From contig CM041083.1 in NCBI GenBank assembly GCA_023079485.1, forward strand, positions 153,406,552-153,470,551: a DNA stretch of 64,000 bases, read 5' to 3'. The DNA is from Archilochus colubris (taxonomy: Eukaryota; Chordata; Aves; Apodiformes; Trochilidae). The notes under the pieces were generated by a model. The model saw only the letters and a program-made list of their open reading frames with translations. It had not been told where the DNA came from and did not search any database. The translations under genes and the position numbers were made by a program. Positions 22,581-34,980 of the stretch are shown here, piece by piece; the stretch's first letter is position 1, and each line of letters opens with the position of its first letter.

Positions 22581-25500
22581 CTTCATACAGTAGGCCACTA
22601 TATTAGGTTTACATGTCAAGGTTTTGGTAAGTATAACTGTGGTTAACATACGAAATAGTTACCAGTATCAGCCCATATCTGAACTCAGAGCAAAAATTGA
22701 AAAATCTAGCTGGTATTGTGGGATTTAACACTTTCTAAAAAAGGCAGAATAAGGAAAGAAGTATAATCACTGAAAGAAAATGAAGTGCTAAAGTCAGAGG
22801 AGGCATGAACTGTCTGAAAGAACTAAACTAAACTAAACCAAAATGAAATAAAATAAAAGATCAGAACAAAGAACTTGTGCTGAATTCATTCCTAACACAT
22901 GAGTTCCTGACCACTAGCTTGGTGGCATTTTTTTCAATAGGGACTACACATCCCACTAAGTTTTGAATAGTTGTATCCAAATAAGTTTGTTCATTGGAGG
23001 ATGGAAATGCCCACTGCATGTACAAGCAAGTTAAATAACAATACTTAATGACATTTTAGTCTCTCTCACTGTGTAACATAATTCATCAAGGATTCACCTC
23101 TTATCCTTTTTCTTCCTGGTTTTACCTTTTAATGTCATAAACACAGATCACCAACTGAACCCCCCTCAATGGACAAGACATGGCTATCATTGCCTCTAAG
23201 AACTATTGGTATGTTCTCTTTCAATATTTATTTTTCATCAAATGTGGTAGACTGTAATTTATTGCATTTTCTTTTTAAAGGAGAAAGGACATGGTTTGTT
23301 TTTTTTTTTGTAGTGGTGGTTTGGTTGTCTTCCTTTAAAACATTTTTTCCCATTGAAGCAGTTCTGTTGAGCCATTTCTATTTCCCTTGTACAAAATCGT
23401 ATTATTATTACTTCTGCAGGTATCCACTAGGCCCATTAATGCTAATTTTAGATCAAGCCAGTGTAATTTCATTTAGTAAAGCTACTAAATGCTTTCAGTC
23501 CTTCTAAGAATGAGAAGCATTATTTTTCAGTTTTCCATTTGTTGGAAATTGTAACTAAAAGCTCCATCCTCAGTGGTTTAAAACTTTCAGGCAGGAATAC
23601 CTATCCATATCAAGGAGACAATTGTTTGTCTTACTGAATTATGAAAGGCATAATTTTTTTGCTGTGTCACAGAAAAGGTATTTGGAAATTTGCACAGTAG
23701 GTTTCTCCTAAGACAAATGGGAACTAAAAATCTCATGATGTAATACAACAAGATAAGGAGACACAAATTGATACCAGCCAAAATGACTCATCTAGAAAAT
23801 AATTTGAGGTGGTCTCAAAAAAAAAAAAAACAAAAAACAAAACAAAACAAAAAACAAACAAAAAAAACAAAAAAAATTACAAAAGGCTTAGGTAATCAAG
23901 CAGGCATACATAAAGAAGTTTCATGCTATACACCTATTTCGGGTGCTGAGATGATTTATTGAGGGTTACAAATCAATGATGGAAAGAAAATTAGTATTCT
24001 TTCTCACACACTAAGTCAAGTAATTTCAAAAATTTGTGGTGCTATAGTGTATTTTAGCTGACATATTTATGTTTTTTTTCTCCTCAGGAACATGAGTACC
24101 TCTATGTAAAACTACTGTGTTGAAAATATAAATAAAGATTTTCTACACACCTAGTTAATAATAGTTCATATTAGTTCTTGATTGGCTGAAGTTATATTTA
24201 GTCTCTCACAGCTGTTTCTTCAGATGAATGAAATTATACTCTCCTCTTATTCAAATGAGAAAGGCCATCATAGCCCTGTTTTCTCACTTCCAAAACAGAG
24301 GAAATTTTGCCTATATCTTCTCTATTCCATTTCTGAGGGTCAAGATAGAAAGTTAATAACTTTGTCCTACCCATTTGCTCTGACAGCTGGTGGTCAATTA
24401 GTATTCCCTCATCCGTAATTGGAATCACTGATTACAAACCACTGTTGCTAAGATCCAGATATTGTGGCTCACTGGCAACTTCGCTGCCAGGTGAGATTAA
24501 GAGAAATGTCCCCCTGGTTAAGCCACCAGGAACTGTGCCAAACTCTAGCCAGTCTTCTCATACATCTGAGACCTACAAACACAACAGAATTATTGTGTAA
24601 GCAGCAGCTGCAGGTTTAAGCTGCATCAAATTCTTTGAACATATGCACTTTGCCAGATATCCAGCCACTCTTGCAAATGCCAGTACCTCATTACTTGGCA
24701 AGTTTTCTAAGACACAGAGCTAACACAAAGTAGAGGAATACCAAATTGTCCACACAATATGTGAAATATTTTTTTAACCACATGAGATTCTAATTGATGT
24801 TCCTTCTGAATTCAGGCTTCAGTATAACTTGTACTCAGTACCAGTAAAGAGAATTTGTATAAAATCCAATTTCTGAAGTAATTTTTCCATGAACATGTAC
24901 TTAGTGTAATTTTATGATGTTACACTTTTGCTAAAACAGTGAAGGTCATACTTAAACAGGTCTAGGCCATACTGGAATAAAGTTTATTTGGGTTAAAGAA
25001 AAACTGGGGATAGGGAGCTTATTCAAAAGTATTTTGAGTATTTTGAGTAGTGAGGTCTAAGATTAGTCACTTTGCAGATGATTAATGCTTTAATATACCC
25101 ATAATATTATTTTTTTAATCTCAATACATCTCCATATGTAATTCCTCACTGCTATCCAAGGAGACAAATTTTCAAATTTTGACTAAATTTGGACTAAAAT
25201 TTTCTCATTGCCTTATTGCTACCATGTCTCAGCACTTTTAAGACCAATGAATGGAAGTTACTGCTTATTTAACATAGTTCAGGGAATAGCTGGAAGCTGA
25301 AGTTGCAGATTTTTCTTTCAGGGAACAGTACCTAGAAATGTGCTTAAATGTGTTCACACTTTCAGTATTTTCTTCAGTTTCTAGAAGAGTTTGTTGAAAT
25401 TCTCATCTCTATTAGCTGTTAGTCTGAAGTGAGTCTGCTCACCGAAAGCAAGCTATGTGTTTAACATACTGGTATGTGCAATAGAAATAAGATCACTCTT

Positions 25501-27088
25501 CACTTCAGGATAGTCTTTGCTTCTTTCTGAAAAGTGCCAATAACACATGAAAAATCTTCTTAACAGACTGTTACAATATCTACTTCTGTCCTCATGCTTT
25601 AAAACCTTGCCAGTCTCCTATTCTCTTACATTCACATTCAGGGCTGATGTGTTGAAATTTCCCTTTCTTAAGGTCCAGTGTGTTTGTGATTTCAAGTGAC
25701 ACAAATTGGCTTTAACTGAATGATGTTTTCCAGTGAATTCTCATGGACTCTGACTGCTCATATATCAAATGTTTCAGCTTGCCTGACCAAAGTATAGGAG
25801 CATCAGTGGAGGAACTGGGTGTCAGAGTAGCTTACTTTTCTTCTACTTCAGAATTCTGAATTACAAGAGTAACATTACATCTACTGATGAGATGAGCTTG
25901 CTTCATTAGCAAGATGGATGTGAATAGTCACAGACCAGGCTATGATGAGAACATTACACTGTCAACTATCCCAGAGAGTATATATGAAGAGGTGCTTGAA
26001 AGTCAGTATCTGGAACAGTGAGTAGAGATATAAATTGCAATACGTGTAAAGTTTTGAGTGTTGGTAATAGTGAGGGGAAAAAATGATCCATCAGAAAAAC
26101 TGTCTGAGATACAGATAGAAAATTACAGGTGACCTGAGCCCATTGCCTACTTAAAAAAGCTTTGGTAAGATGACTGAGCAGCCCTATACTGTTTTTCATG
26201 AGCAGAGCTGGGTCTTGTCTGTACATATATTCTGGATATGTAAATTAGCAAAAAATCCTATTTATAGCTTAAGATTATCATTATTTCCATTTGTGGTGAA
26301 AAAATGAGGGACATATGAAAAGCATATACCCAATTAAAACACCTGAGACTTTTCTTGCAATGCTATTTTCACTGAGATGGCAGCCAATTTAATGCTTTCT
26401 CACAGAGCCATAAAATAATTTTTAAAAATTATTATTTTTCTGAGCAGAACATAAGTAAATGATTTGTGTATTGAGTAGATTTAGAGAATGTATTTTCAAA
26501 CAGGGAAAATCAGTCTCAAGTATTGGTCAATATTTTCTCTATATTTTTTTTAAATTTAAGTCCAAATATTTTTATACTTGTAATATTTTGATTTCTAGCT
26601 TCACTGACACCAAACTCATTCATGACTTTATTTCAATATATATTGAATTACTTTCTTTAGAACCAATAATTAATAGACAAAAAGAATCTATCTCTTAACC
26701 AGTTCTCTGCAGTTTATCCTTATAGACAAAGGGTAGAAGGTGACACTTCTATTGAAAAACAAACCTGAATATACAAATCATACTCCAAGGGCCTTTGTTT
26801 GTACTTACTGGTTCAAAGAACCTTGTAAAGTAAATTAGATACAGGTATGTACACTGTGTATGTCTGACATCAGTTTAAAAGAATGGTTACGAACTTCTTT
26901 AACTTTTGCATATTCTTTGACACCACCACAGTATGCTGTAAGACTGTCAGTAACTGGAGAACTGTTTTGAGTTCTGGGTTTTTTCTCCTTCTTTATAGTG
27001 CTATAATGTTTTTTTTCTAGAAGTCCTACAGACATAAAAGGACTTGCATTTTTATTCCATTGTCCGTTATACATGATGAGCTTTTATT
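22581..27088. other. AT-rich DNA without recognised features
   Basis: It contains an A/CAAAA-rich tract at 23816-23877. Small open frames have no support. Nothing else was recognised in 4.5 kb. Confidence 0.5.
23816..23877. repeat. A-rich (CAAAA)n-like simple repeat
   Basis: A long A run followed by CAAAAAC/AAAACAAAC units. No transposon body was recognised next to it. Confidence 0.85.
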
Positions 27089-27417
27089 TGTTGCAGTGGA
27101 ACAAAGCAACCAGATGCCTCTAATTGCCAAGGAGTGGGTGTGAGCTGGTATCAAGTCCACCTGTGCCTAGTTAGGGCAGGCCCCCTATTGAGCATGAGCA
27201 GGACCAGGGGGCCAATAAAAGGTGAGGCTCACACCCACAGACTAGCTCACTCTTGGGCTAGGCAAGAGAAAGGTCAGCAGCTCTTTGAGCCACAGACTGC
27301 TCTAGGATAGTTCCACTTTGTGAGTGATAGACTTAGAGCTTGGCTCCCAAGTCTCTATTGCGACACCTAGTTAGACCTTGAGGTGCCGATCCCTAAAGAA
27401 AGGTTCATCTCGCAACA
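27089..27417 (+). mobile_element. Probable solo LTR (second, short type)
   Basis: The element begins TGTTGCAGTGG and ends CTCGCAACA, giving perfect 6-base inverted ends TGTTGC/GCAACA with the TG...CA rule of LTRs. Its GC content is well above the surroundings. GGGGGCCAATAAAAGG at 27207-27222 could serve as the TATA-type signal. The 329-bp length suits a short LTR. Only ATT is shared by both flanks, so no clear target duplication is present. A small DNA transposon is the main alternative, but the signal layout favours an LTR. Confidence 0.65.
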
Positions 27418-30400
27418 ATTTGTTTGGTTTGTTTTTTTTTCATAATTGTATTTCAGATGCATACTATTTCTATTTTAATTAAAAACTATTAAATTGTTGC
27501 AGGTTCTGATATATTTAGAATTTGCAATTCAGAGATAAAATTGCAACAATAGCTTAAGATTTCATTGCCTGTTTAGTCACATGTAATATAAACTAAACTG
27601 ATAATTCATTCAGGTTTATTGGTTATTATGCCAGTGGCTTTATCCTTGACCAGGGAAGGATCACACTCTCTGGATATTAGTGGTAATTAAGTTTCAGTCT
27701 AAGATCACCTCCATAAAGTAAAGACAGCCAATTGAATCAAATTGTGCTGAACTGCATAGAAAATTCAGCCAAATGTGTGGATACTTTAAGAGTGAGTTGC
27801 TTATAAAAAGGTAAGTAGCAGAATATGCTGTCCTGCAAAAATAAAGCTAGTGACAAGAAAGATAACAGCTAATCACCTGATAATTACAATTACTATTGGC
27901 TAAGATTTTCTGAAACTCAAGTGACACTGTTTTGTCTGATCTAAAGTTCTATATCGTTCCTTGAGCTGATTGATCAATTTACTTCAGAGTTCTGGTTTCT
28001 ATGTCTGGCTGTTCCCTTATCATATAGCCTTAAATTAATTACTCTTAAACAGGCAAGGAATAATCTATCAATTACTTATTTAAACCTATCTCATTTTGAT
28101 GAAATCCTTTAAAGATTTTAGCACCATAGGAAGGGATCCAGAAGACTGTAGCAAAACAGAATGAAGAAAGGCTTCAGAAAATTAAAGCTAATTTTTTTTC
28201 TTTAGATATTTTCACTGTATGTTCCATGTGCAAATATTTTGTTCTCTTTTAGAGAAAGAGAAAGTAAGTTATCTGTTTCATTTTGTTCCAGGTTCAGAAA
28301 GACACCAATCTTATATTTCTCCACAGATTTCTCCCCAGGAGTTAGTTGGAATCTGTGAGTATGGTGCTCTAGAGTTCAGTAGTTCCCTACTGAGAAGAGT
28401 AACTCTCCTGTATTATTCACAGCTACATTTTTTCTATCCCTCATACTCAGACACTTCTATCAGCCTGTGATGTTGCTAGGCATTATCTCTCTGAAATATT
28501 CGTTTCTCACACCAGAGTTTTAGAGTGGTCTGACTACTTGTACTTGGAAAAATAAAAGCAAAATTCTGAAACACTGTTATGTTTAGGTTTTTTGTTTGGT
28601 TGTTTGTTGTTTGGTTTTTTCCTTTCCTTTGTTTCTTCTTTGTACTGAAAGGACATATGTTAGTATTTTGAGGCCATAACTGTTCAACATGAGGAAGGAT
28701 ACCTGCCTTATTTCACTTGTGCAAATGTACATTTCATATGTAAGAGTAATTCCTGTTTTTTATTCTATTTCATGTAGGCCTGATAGGTAAAGAAAAAGAA
28801 AGATGATTCTGTTGGTTCTCAGTCACTCTGTGAACCTATCTGAATTTATTTTTTTTTTGTTATCAAGTGGGGTGGGGGAGGTTTTGCAAGGGTAGCCTAC
28901 CTCCTGCCATACTTCAGTGTTAATTTCAAAAATTTCGACTGATATCACCTTTTGGAAGAGAATTATACGACAGAACTCTATACACAAAGAAATATTTAAT
29001 TCCCTTGCTGAGTGAGTGTTTCAGAATTCATAACCTTAAAAACACTGACTGCATATAAAAGGAAGAGATGTACAGACATCTGTTGCCCCAAAGAAAAAAT
29101 ATAAAAGAGCAAGATTCAAAATCTCATGCAAAAAAAGAAAATTTTTTTTAATTTATGTAACAATTTTCTGTGACTTGAGCATGAATTTAAAATGTTTTTC
29201 ATTTTTTTCTATTCTTGCAACTGAAATATCTGGTATATACCTATGGGAGAATTCAGACAAGATAATCCCTAAGTAAGCTGCAGGAGAAAACTCATTTGAC
29301 CTTGTCCTCCTTACAGTCTCCTTAGCAGTTTCCATTACAAAGCCCTCTATCAGTACTGCTGTGCTGAGATATTTATTTTCTGTGCACCACTATGTATATA
29401 TACATGTACATATTTATTTATGTATTTTTTATTATCCAGTATGCCAAACAGAAATAGCTGATCAGGTCTGTCGCTTTCTGTCCATTTTCCCCTGGGTTAT
29501 AGGGCATGAAGACTGTAATATTGCCTGAAACATCACACTTAGTAGAGTCCCACCAGCAGGGACTCTTCTTTCTGGGGAACCCCTCATTAATGTCACCAGA
29601 AATGCCATTAGTAGTGGGAGCAGATGACACACAGGGGTAAATAAGACCTGCAACATTTCATAATGTTTTTTAGGAAGTTGGTGAAGTGTGAAAGAGTCTT
29701 AAGATAGAACAGAGTAAATAAAACAGCCACACTTTCAATCGTGTGCTGTCATGATACAGAGTGGTCAGGAGAAAGACCTGTGGTGTGCAACAATGACATA
29801 TCAAGAGGCTAAGAAATACTCTGCCTTTAGGGGCAAGTGAGTAGGTAGAGCATTTCTTTGAGAGTTTTTATACTTTTTTTGATATGAAAAGATCTGCAGA
29901 TACAGTCTCCACTCTTCATTTAATGGAATGGAGAATTCTCAAATAAACATGAAAGAAATATTTCATTTCTTTTTAAAGTAAATTCTAAATTTAATTGCAA
30001 AATGTTAAAATATCTGTCCAGATCTAGCAATAATACAGAGGAGGATACTGATTTTAGTCACTCTTAGGAGATATCCAGCTATAGCTCTAATTTTGAAATA
30101 GATACACGGTTGGATGAAAATTCACTATTCAAAAGAAAAATATATTATTGATGACAAATCTCTATATTGTGTCTCTTTTTTTGTTATTTCCATTCTTGAT
30201 ATTAAGCTGGAAGTACCAAACCCATAAAAATTATTTTCCAATGATTTGTTAAACGTACTGTCCACAGAACTATCAACAACTGCAAAGAATAATTGCTAGG
30301 TTAAGTCAAACTTACATTTTTTAAGGTAAGATGGAAATGCCTAAGGAATTAAATTATTACATTGTAAGGCATGGTACATAGGTACTGATGTCCAAAAAAA

Positions 30401-31081
30401 AAAAAAAAAAGTGGTAGATATAGGAAAGTAAATCAGAGACAAGGGGTCTATAATTCATTTAATCGTACATTTCACAGCTATAAGCAAGTATAACATTTAT
30501 CATAATTATCTGCTCTAATTTTATTGAAATAAGAATAATGTTGGTTAAAAAAAAGTCTTTTTTTCCTTCTTTTTCTGATCACTTGTTTTCTATTGATATT
30601 AGGGTTTCTCTTTTGCACTACAAAATTCTTTGAGCTGAGATTATCAGTTCCTGTATATTTTCAGAATAATTTGCAAGAAGTTGTCAGCCTGGTTGAAGTT
30701 GGCTATGGTGTGAATCAAGACATAGAAAAACTCATTGGGATGCTTCAGCCATGTTACACCACTTTGATGGCATGAAGCAAATGCAAAGGCAGTTGTGGTA
30801 GCTAGCTAAATCTGATTTATGGAAATTCTTAGCACTAGAGAAGTAAAAAGTGAAAAAAGCATTAAGCAAACTGCATTCAGATTCATAATGCTAGGGAGTT
30901 TACTGAGCAAACAGATGAAAAAAATGTTAATTAGAGACAGGAGAGATTATTTTCAGTTTGGCATTTATGTATTTAAAATCCTGTCTGTTCTATTTTAAAT
31001 TACTGTTTCACTAGTACCGACCTAGTTATTAGATTAAGGGGTTAAGTGTCCACATTTCTTGTAATTATATAGTGCATAAGA
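27418..31081. other. AT-rich DNA without firm features
   Basis: A possible 63-bp symmetric exon decoy at 28292-28354 has a good acceptor (TTTTGTTCCAG) and donor (GTGAGT), and two open frames. A 17-A run lies at 30394-30410. No transposon was recognised. Confidence 0.45.
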
Positions 31082-31522
31082 AGGACATATAGCTCCTGGA
31101 ATATGTCCAGAGCAGGGCCACTAAAATGATCAGGAATCAGGAGCACCTAGGAAGACAGGATAAAGAAGTTGGGGTTGTTCAGCCTGGAGAAAAGGAGGCT
31201 CTAAGGTGATGTTATATCAACCTTCTAATATCTGAAGGGGACCTACAAGAAAGCTGGGATACAGGTGTGTAGTGAGAGAACAAGAGAAAATGTTTTCAAA
31301 CTTAAAGAGGAGAGATTTAGATTAGACTTTATGAAGAAATTCTTTCCTGTGACGGTGGTGAGACATGGGAGCAGGTTGCCCAAGGAAGTTGTGGCTGCCC
31401 CCTCCCTGGAAGAGTTGAAGATCAGGTTGGATGGGGCCTTAAGCAACCTGGTCCATGCAGGTAGGTTGGAACTAGATGATCTTTAAAGTCCCTTCCAACC
31501 CTAGCCATTCTATGATTCTGTG
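31082..31522 (+). mobile_element. CR1 LINE, 3' part
   Basis: Landmarks are TTCAGCCTGGAGAAAAGGAGGC, GATTTAGATTAGACTTTATGAAG, GTTGCCCAAGGAAGTTGTGGCTGCC and the end CCATTCTATGATTCTGTG. A 73-codon frame at 31265-31486 is the remaining ORF2 C-terminus (reads RETVFK-like, then PKEVVAAPSLEELK). It is 5'-truncated and not functional. Confidence 0.95.
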
Positions 31523-34114
31523 TATACACACACGACACTGATGTGTGCTTGTAAATGCACATACTTGCTTGTAACTAAGTACCCATCTAACATCATTCTT
31601 TTTCCTTTCTCTTTCAAAGTCAGCAAATGAACTCTTGATTTGTTCTTTGCGATGTCCAATGACCTTGTGCTTTAATCAATCCTCTCTAACAATTACATTA
31701 CTCTCTTTAAAAGATGACAGTAGGCCATGACCATATGACTGTAGAGAAGCAACGCCTATAAAGAATAAAGTGCAGGTGACAGATGCAGCACCATTGAAAA
31801 TGTTGACTGAGAATCCTCTTTTAGTCAACTTATAACTCCAAATTCAAGAAGACAGCTTCTAGTTAAATACATAAAAGAGATGTTTGTTCTTCAGCAGTTG
31901 TGACACTTGAAACCATTGGTAGACTTCAGAGCTTACAAACAGATCATGCCAGATGTATTTTTACAGTTAATATCACTCCTGGAATTTGTAGCAAGACTCA
32001 GGACTTCAGGACATATAATGACACATCATTGGCATAGTGACCTCAGGGGAAGATAACAAAATGTACAGAAGTGGGACAGGATCCAGCAGAAGTCTGAAGA
32101 TTGCAAAGGGGTGACTCTAGTGGTACAAGACAGCAAAATAACAAAAATACTCTTCCTGAATGTCAATATCTCACCCCCTCCCTGAGACTTGGGAGAAAGA
32201 GAGGTCTGAGGCCAAAGAAAAAGAAGGGGAAGAAATTAAAAAAAAATATAATAAAAGATGAAAAATTCATGACTGGTGCTGTACTGGAATAACTGTTAGA
32301 CAGCTCTGCACTAGCATAAATCAAGAAAGCCTGGACCATCATATGGTCAGGTTTGGCATCAGTTGGGTATTGCTCAGTTCCTTCTTTGCCCAACAGGAGA
32401 ATACTTGGATAGACAATCCAAACATCATAGTATCACCATGTCAGTGCCTTTTGAGGTCTGAGAACAACAGTATCTTCTTAGGCACTTTCTAAAACCTCAG
32501 ACACAAATAAATTGCTTATCCGCAGTTGTGTGATGCAGCATTTGGCTCCACTGCTTGGAAGACAGACCAACAGATGAACTGGTAATTCCATTACAAGGCA
32601 TCATAGTGCAGCTTCTCTTAACAGCTTTTGGTTTCTATTTCTTTTTTATTGCTTCCTCATTGCCACCAGTACAGTGACATTCATTATTATCTAAAATAAA
32701 TTTATTTAATTAAGACATTTTAAAATGCCTATATTTTTTTTCCAGTAAAAAGTTTGATTTTTTTCACGCTGGTTTCACTGGCATCTTCAAAACAAAAAAA
32801 CGAACTAAAAAACAAAAAATCACCACTCTCTCCAGAGGTTCCCATAACAACTTGAAATTATTGCAATATCTTAAAAAAAATATTACATTAGCCTAAATAT
32901 CACAGTCCCACACAGTTAAAAGTCAACATATTATAGGAAATATCTTTTCTTTCACCACGTTTTCTCCTTCATATTCTATAAACAAATGTAACAACATAAA
33001 AAAGGAAAACAGAAGTCTAGGAGACTTGCTGCTGTACTCTTCTTTTCTGTTTTGGTTTTTTTTTCCCAACTTCATTTTCCCAGTACTCCCGCTAATTTAT
33101 TGCATCTGCTTTTATCTAATATATCTACTTATGAGATTTTCAAGGATAATGCAGGATAGTAGTATTAGTTTTTGCCATTTAGTAGTAAAAGACCCTGGAG
33201 TTGATGCATATGAAATCATTACTCCACAGTGACAGGGAATGAAACACCAGTTCCATTATAATCAGTAGCAAAATGGCTATTAAATGCAGTGGGAGAAAGA
33301 TTTCACTCACTGCATTAAAAGAGAGCTTCATTGAAAGCATCAAGTATTCATTTTTTCACATACTTGCCATAATCAGCAAAACCTCACTTGGGTTATTATC
33401 ATTTTTGAAGATAATGTTTGCAGAAGTGTTTACTATTACCACAGAATTCATTTCAGGCAGAGTTTGGTCAAAAGTGAGCACTTCTGAACATTGTATTGAG
33501 ATGATAGAATAAATGTAGGGAGTCTTTTTGTTTGCTGGGGTTTTTTTATTTGGATTTTTTACTGCTCCCTTATCTCTGTGTAGCTGTCAAAAAATCTTTC
33601 TATGGTTGTACTAGACATTATAGTACTGCATCAGAAATCCCCAAACTGGTCCCAGGTGAGCTGAAACATCTATGCTGTGCTATAGAGACAGACTGGTTCA
33701 AATTCTCATTGCATTCATTCAGCAGGGTTATAATGCTTCTTGACTGAGAGCCAGTTTTACTGAGGATCTTATATTCTCTATTCTTCTACATAGTAATATG
33801 ATATCCAGAGTCAATTAACAGATATTTCATAACTCATGGAACTCTGAAAGCTAACTGAAGCTCAGGCAATATTATGAAGCATAGTTTTGCAGTTATTTGG
33901 ATGATTTAATGCCTAGTTGAAGACTGAAAGGGAAAATTCTGTTAATTAATAAAATTAACAGAAATCACCAAAAATTCCTTCAGTGATAAGTACAGATATC
34001 CAGCAGAAAATAAGAATATTTTTTCTTTTAAGATTTTATCAACTGCTCTATAAACAAATGTTTAAGTACTGCTGGTTTACTGATATGTATGTTACACTGA
34101 AAAAAAAAAGAGTG
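31523..34114. other. AT-rich DNA without recognised features
   Basis: Only short frames (60-79 codons) and A/T runs are present. No transposon or exon pattern of note. Confidence 0.5.
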
Positions 34115-34222
34115 ATACATTGGGAAACATGTGGTTGGAATGAGCAGCCAGCTGACTGGGCAATAGGGTTGGACTAGATGACCTTAAGACCCTTCCTAAC
34201 ATCATCTCTTCTGTGATCCTGT
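34115..34222 (+). mobile_element. CR1 LINE 3' tip
   Basis: GGCAATAGGGTTGGACTAGATGACC, then CCTTCCTAACATCATCTCTTCTGTGATCC, is the final part of a CR1 3' UTR. About 100 bases remain. It lies about 80 bases before another CR1 on the opposite strand. Confidence 0.75.
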
Positions 34223-34300
34223 TGGTTTAAACTGAAAGCTAGATAAATGGTCATGGCTGTATTAAAAATACCTCGGATATTAATGTGTGGCATGGTCATA

Positions 34301-34980
34301 TCACAGAATTAAAGAATGTTAGAGACTGGAAGGGACCTCAAAAGACCAAGACCAATGTCCCTGCCAGAGCAGGATCACCAAGTGTAAGTCACACAGAAAA
34401 GCCTCAAGGGGGGTTTTGAATACCTCCAGAGAAGGAGACTCCACAACCTCACTGGGCAGCCTGTTCCAGTGCGGTGTCACTCCTACAGTGAAAAAGCTTT
34501 TCCGTATGTTTATGGGTAACCTCCTATGCTTCAGTTTGCACCCATTGCCCCTTGTACTATCAATGGACATCACTGAGAAAAGCCTGGCTCCATCCTTCTG
34601 GTACATTGGTTTGTTTTTCGCAGGTGCAACTCTCTACACTTGCCCTTGTTGTAGTTCATTAAACTTCTCCCCATTCTAGCCTGTCTAGGTCTTGGTGAAT
34701 GGCATCACAGCCTTCTGATACGTCATCCACTCCTCCCAGTTTTGTGCTATCAGTAACCATGCTGCCAATTCCCTCATCCAGGTCATTGATGAATATACTG
34801 AATAGTACTGAACAGTACTGGTCCCAGTATTGTCCTCTGAGGGAATCCACTAGATACAGGCCTCCAACTAAACTTTGTCCCATTGACCCCAAATCTCTGA
34901 CTTGTTTCCTTCAACCAGTTCACAATCCACCTCACTACCACTTTCTAACATCATTAGCTTTAGCAGAACTCTACATTAGA
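34301..34980 (-). mobile_element. CR1 LINE with a large internal deletion
   Basis: The first half (34301-34590) is the reversed 3' UTR and ORF2 C-terminus: TCACAGAATTAAAGAATG, CCAGAGAAGGAGACTCCACAACC, GGCAGCCTGTTCCAGTG. From about 34600 the text jumps to an earlier part of ORF2: GGTGCAACTCTCTACACTTGCCC, CATCCAGGTCATTGATGAATATACTGAA, GAGGGAATCCACTAG. In a complete CR1 the two blocks are separated by roughly 400 bases, so that part has been lost. The later block corresponds to the reverse transcriptase C-terminal area. It is non-functional. Confidence 0.9.

Noticed and set aside
22572..22627. Acceptor CTTCCTTCATACAG and donor GTAAGTAT enclosing 36 bases
   Set aside because: The acceptor is made by the CR1 tail, the stretch is very short and two of three frames contain stops; most likely a decoy.
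27731..27812. Exon-like stretch ending at a strong donor (AAAAGGTAAGT) with an open frame
   Set aside because: The acceptor side (CATAAAGTAAAGACAG) lacks a pyrimidine tract.
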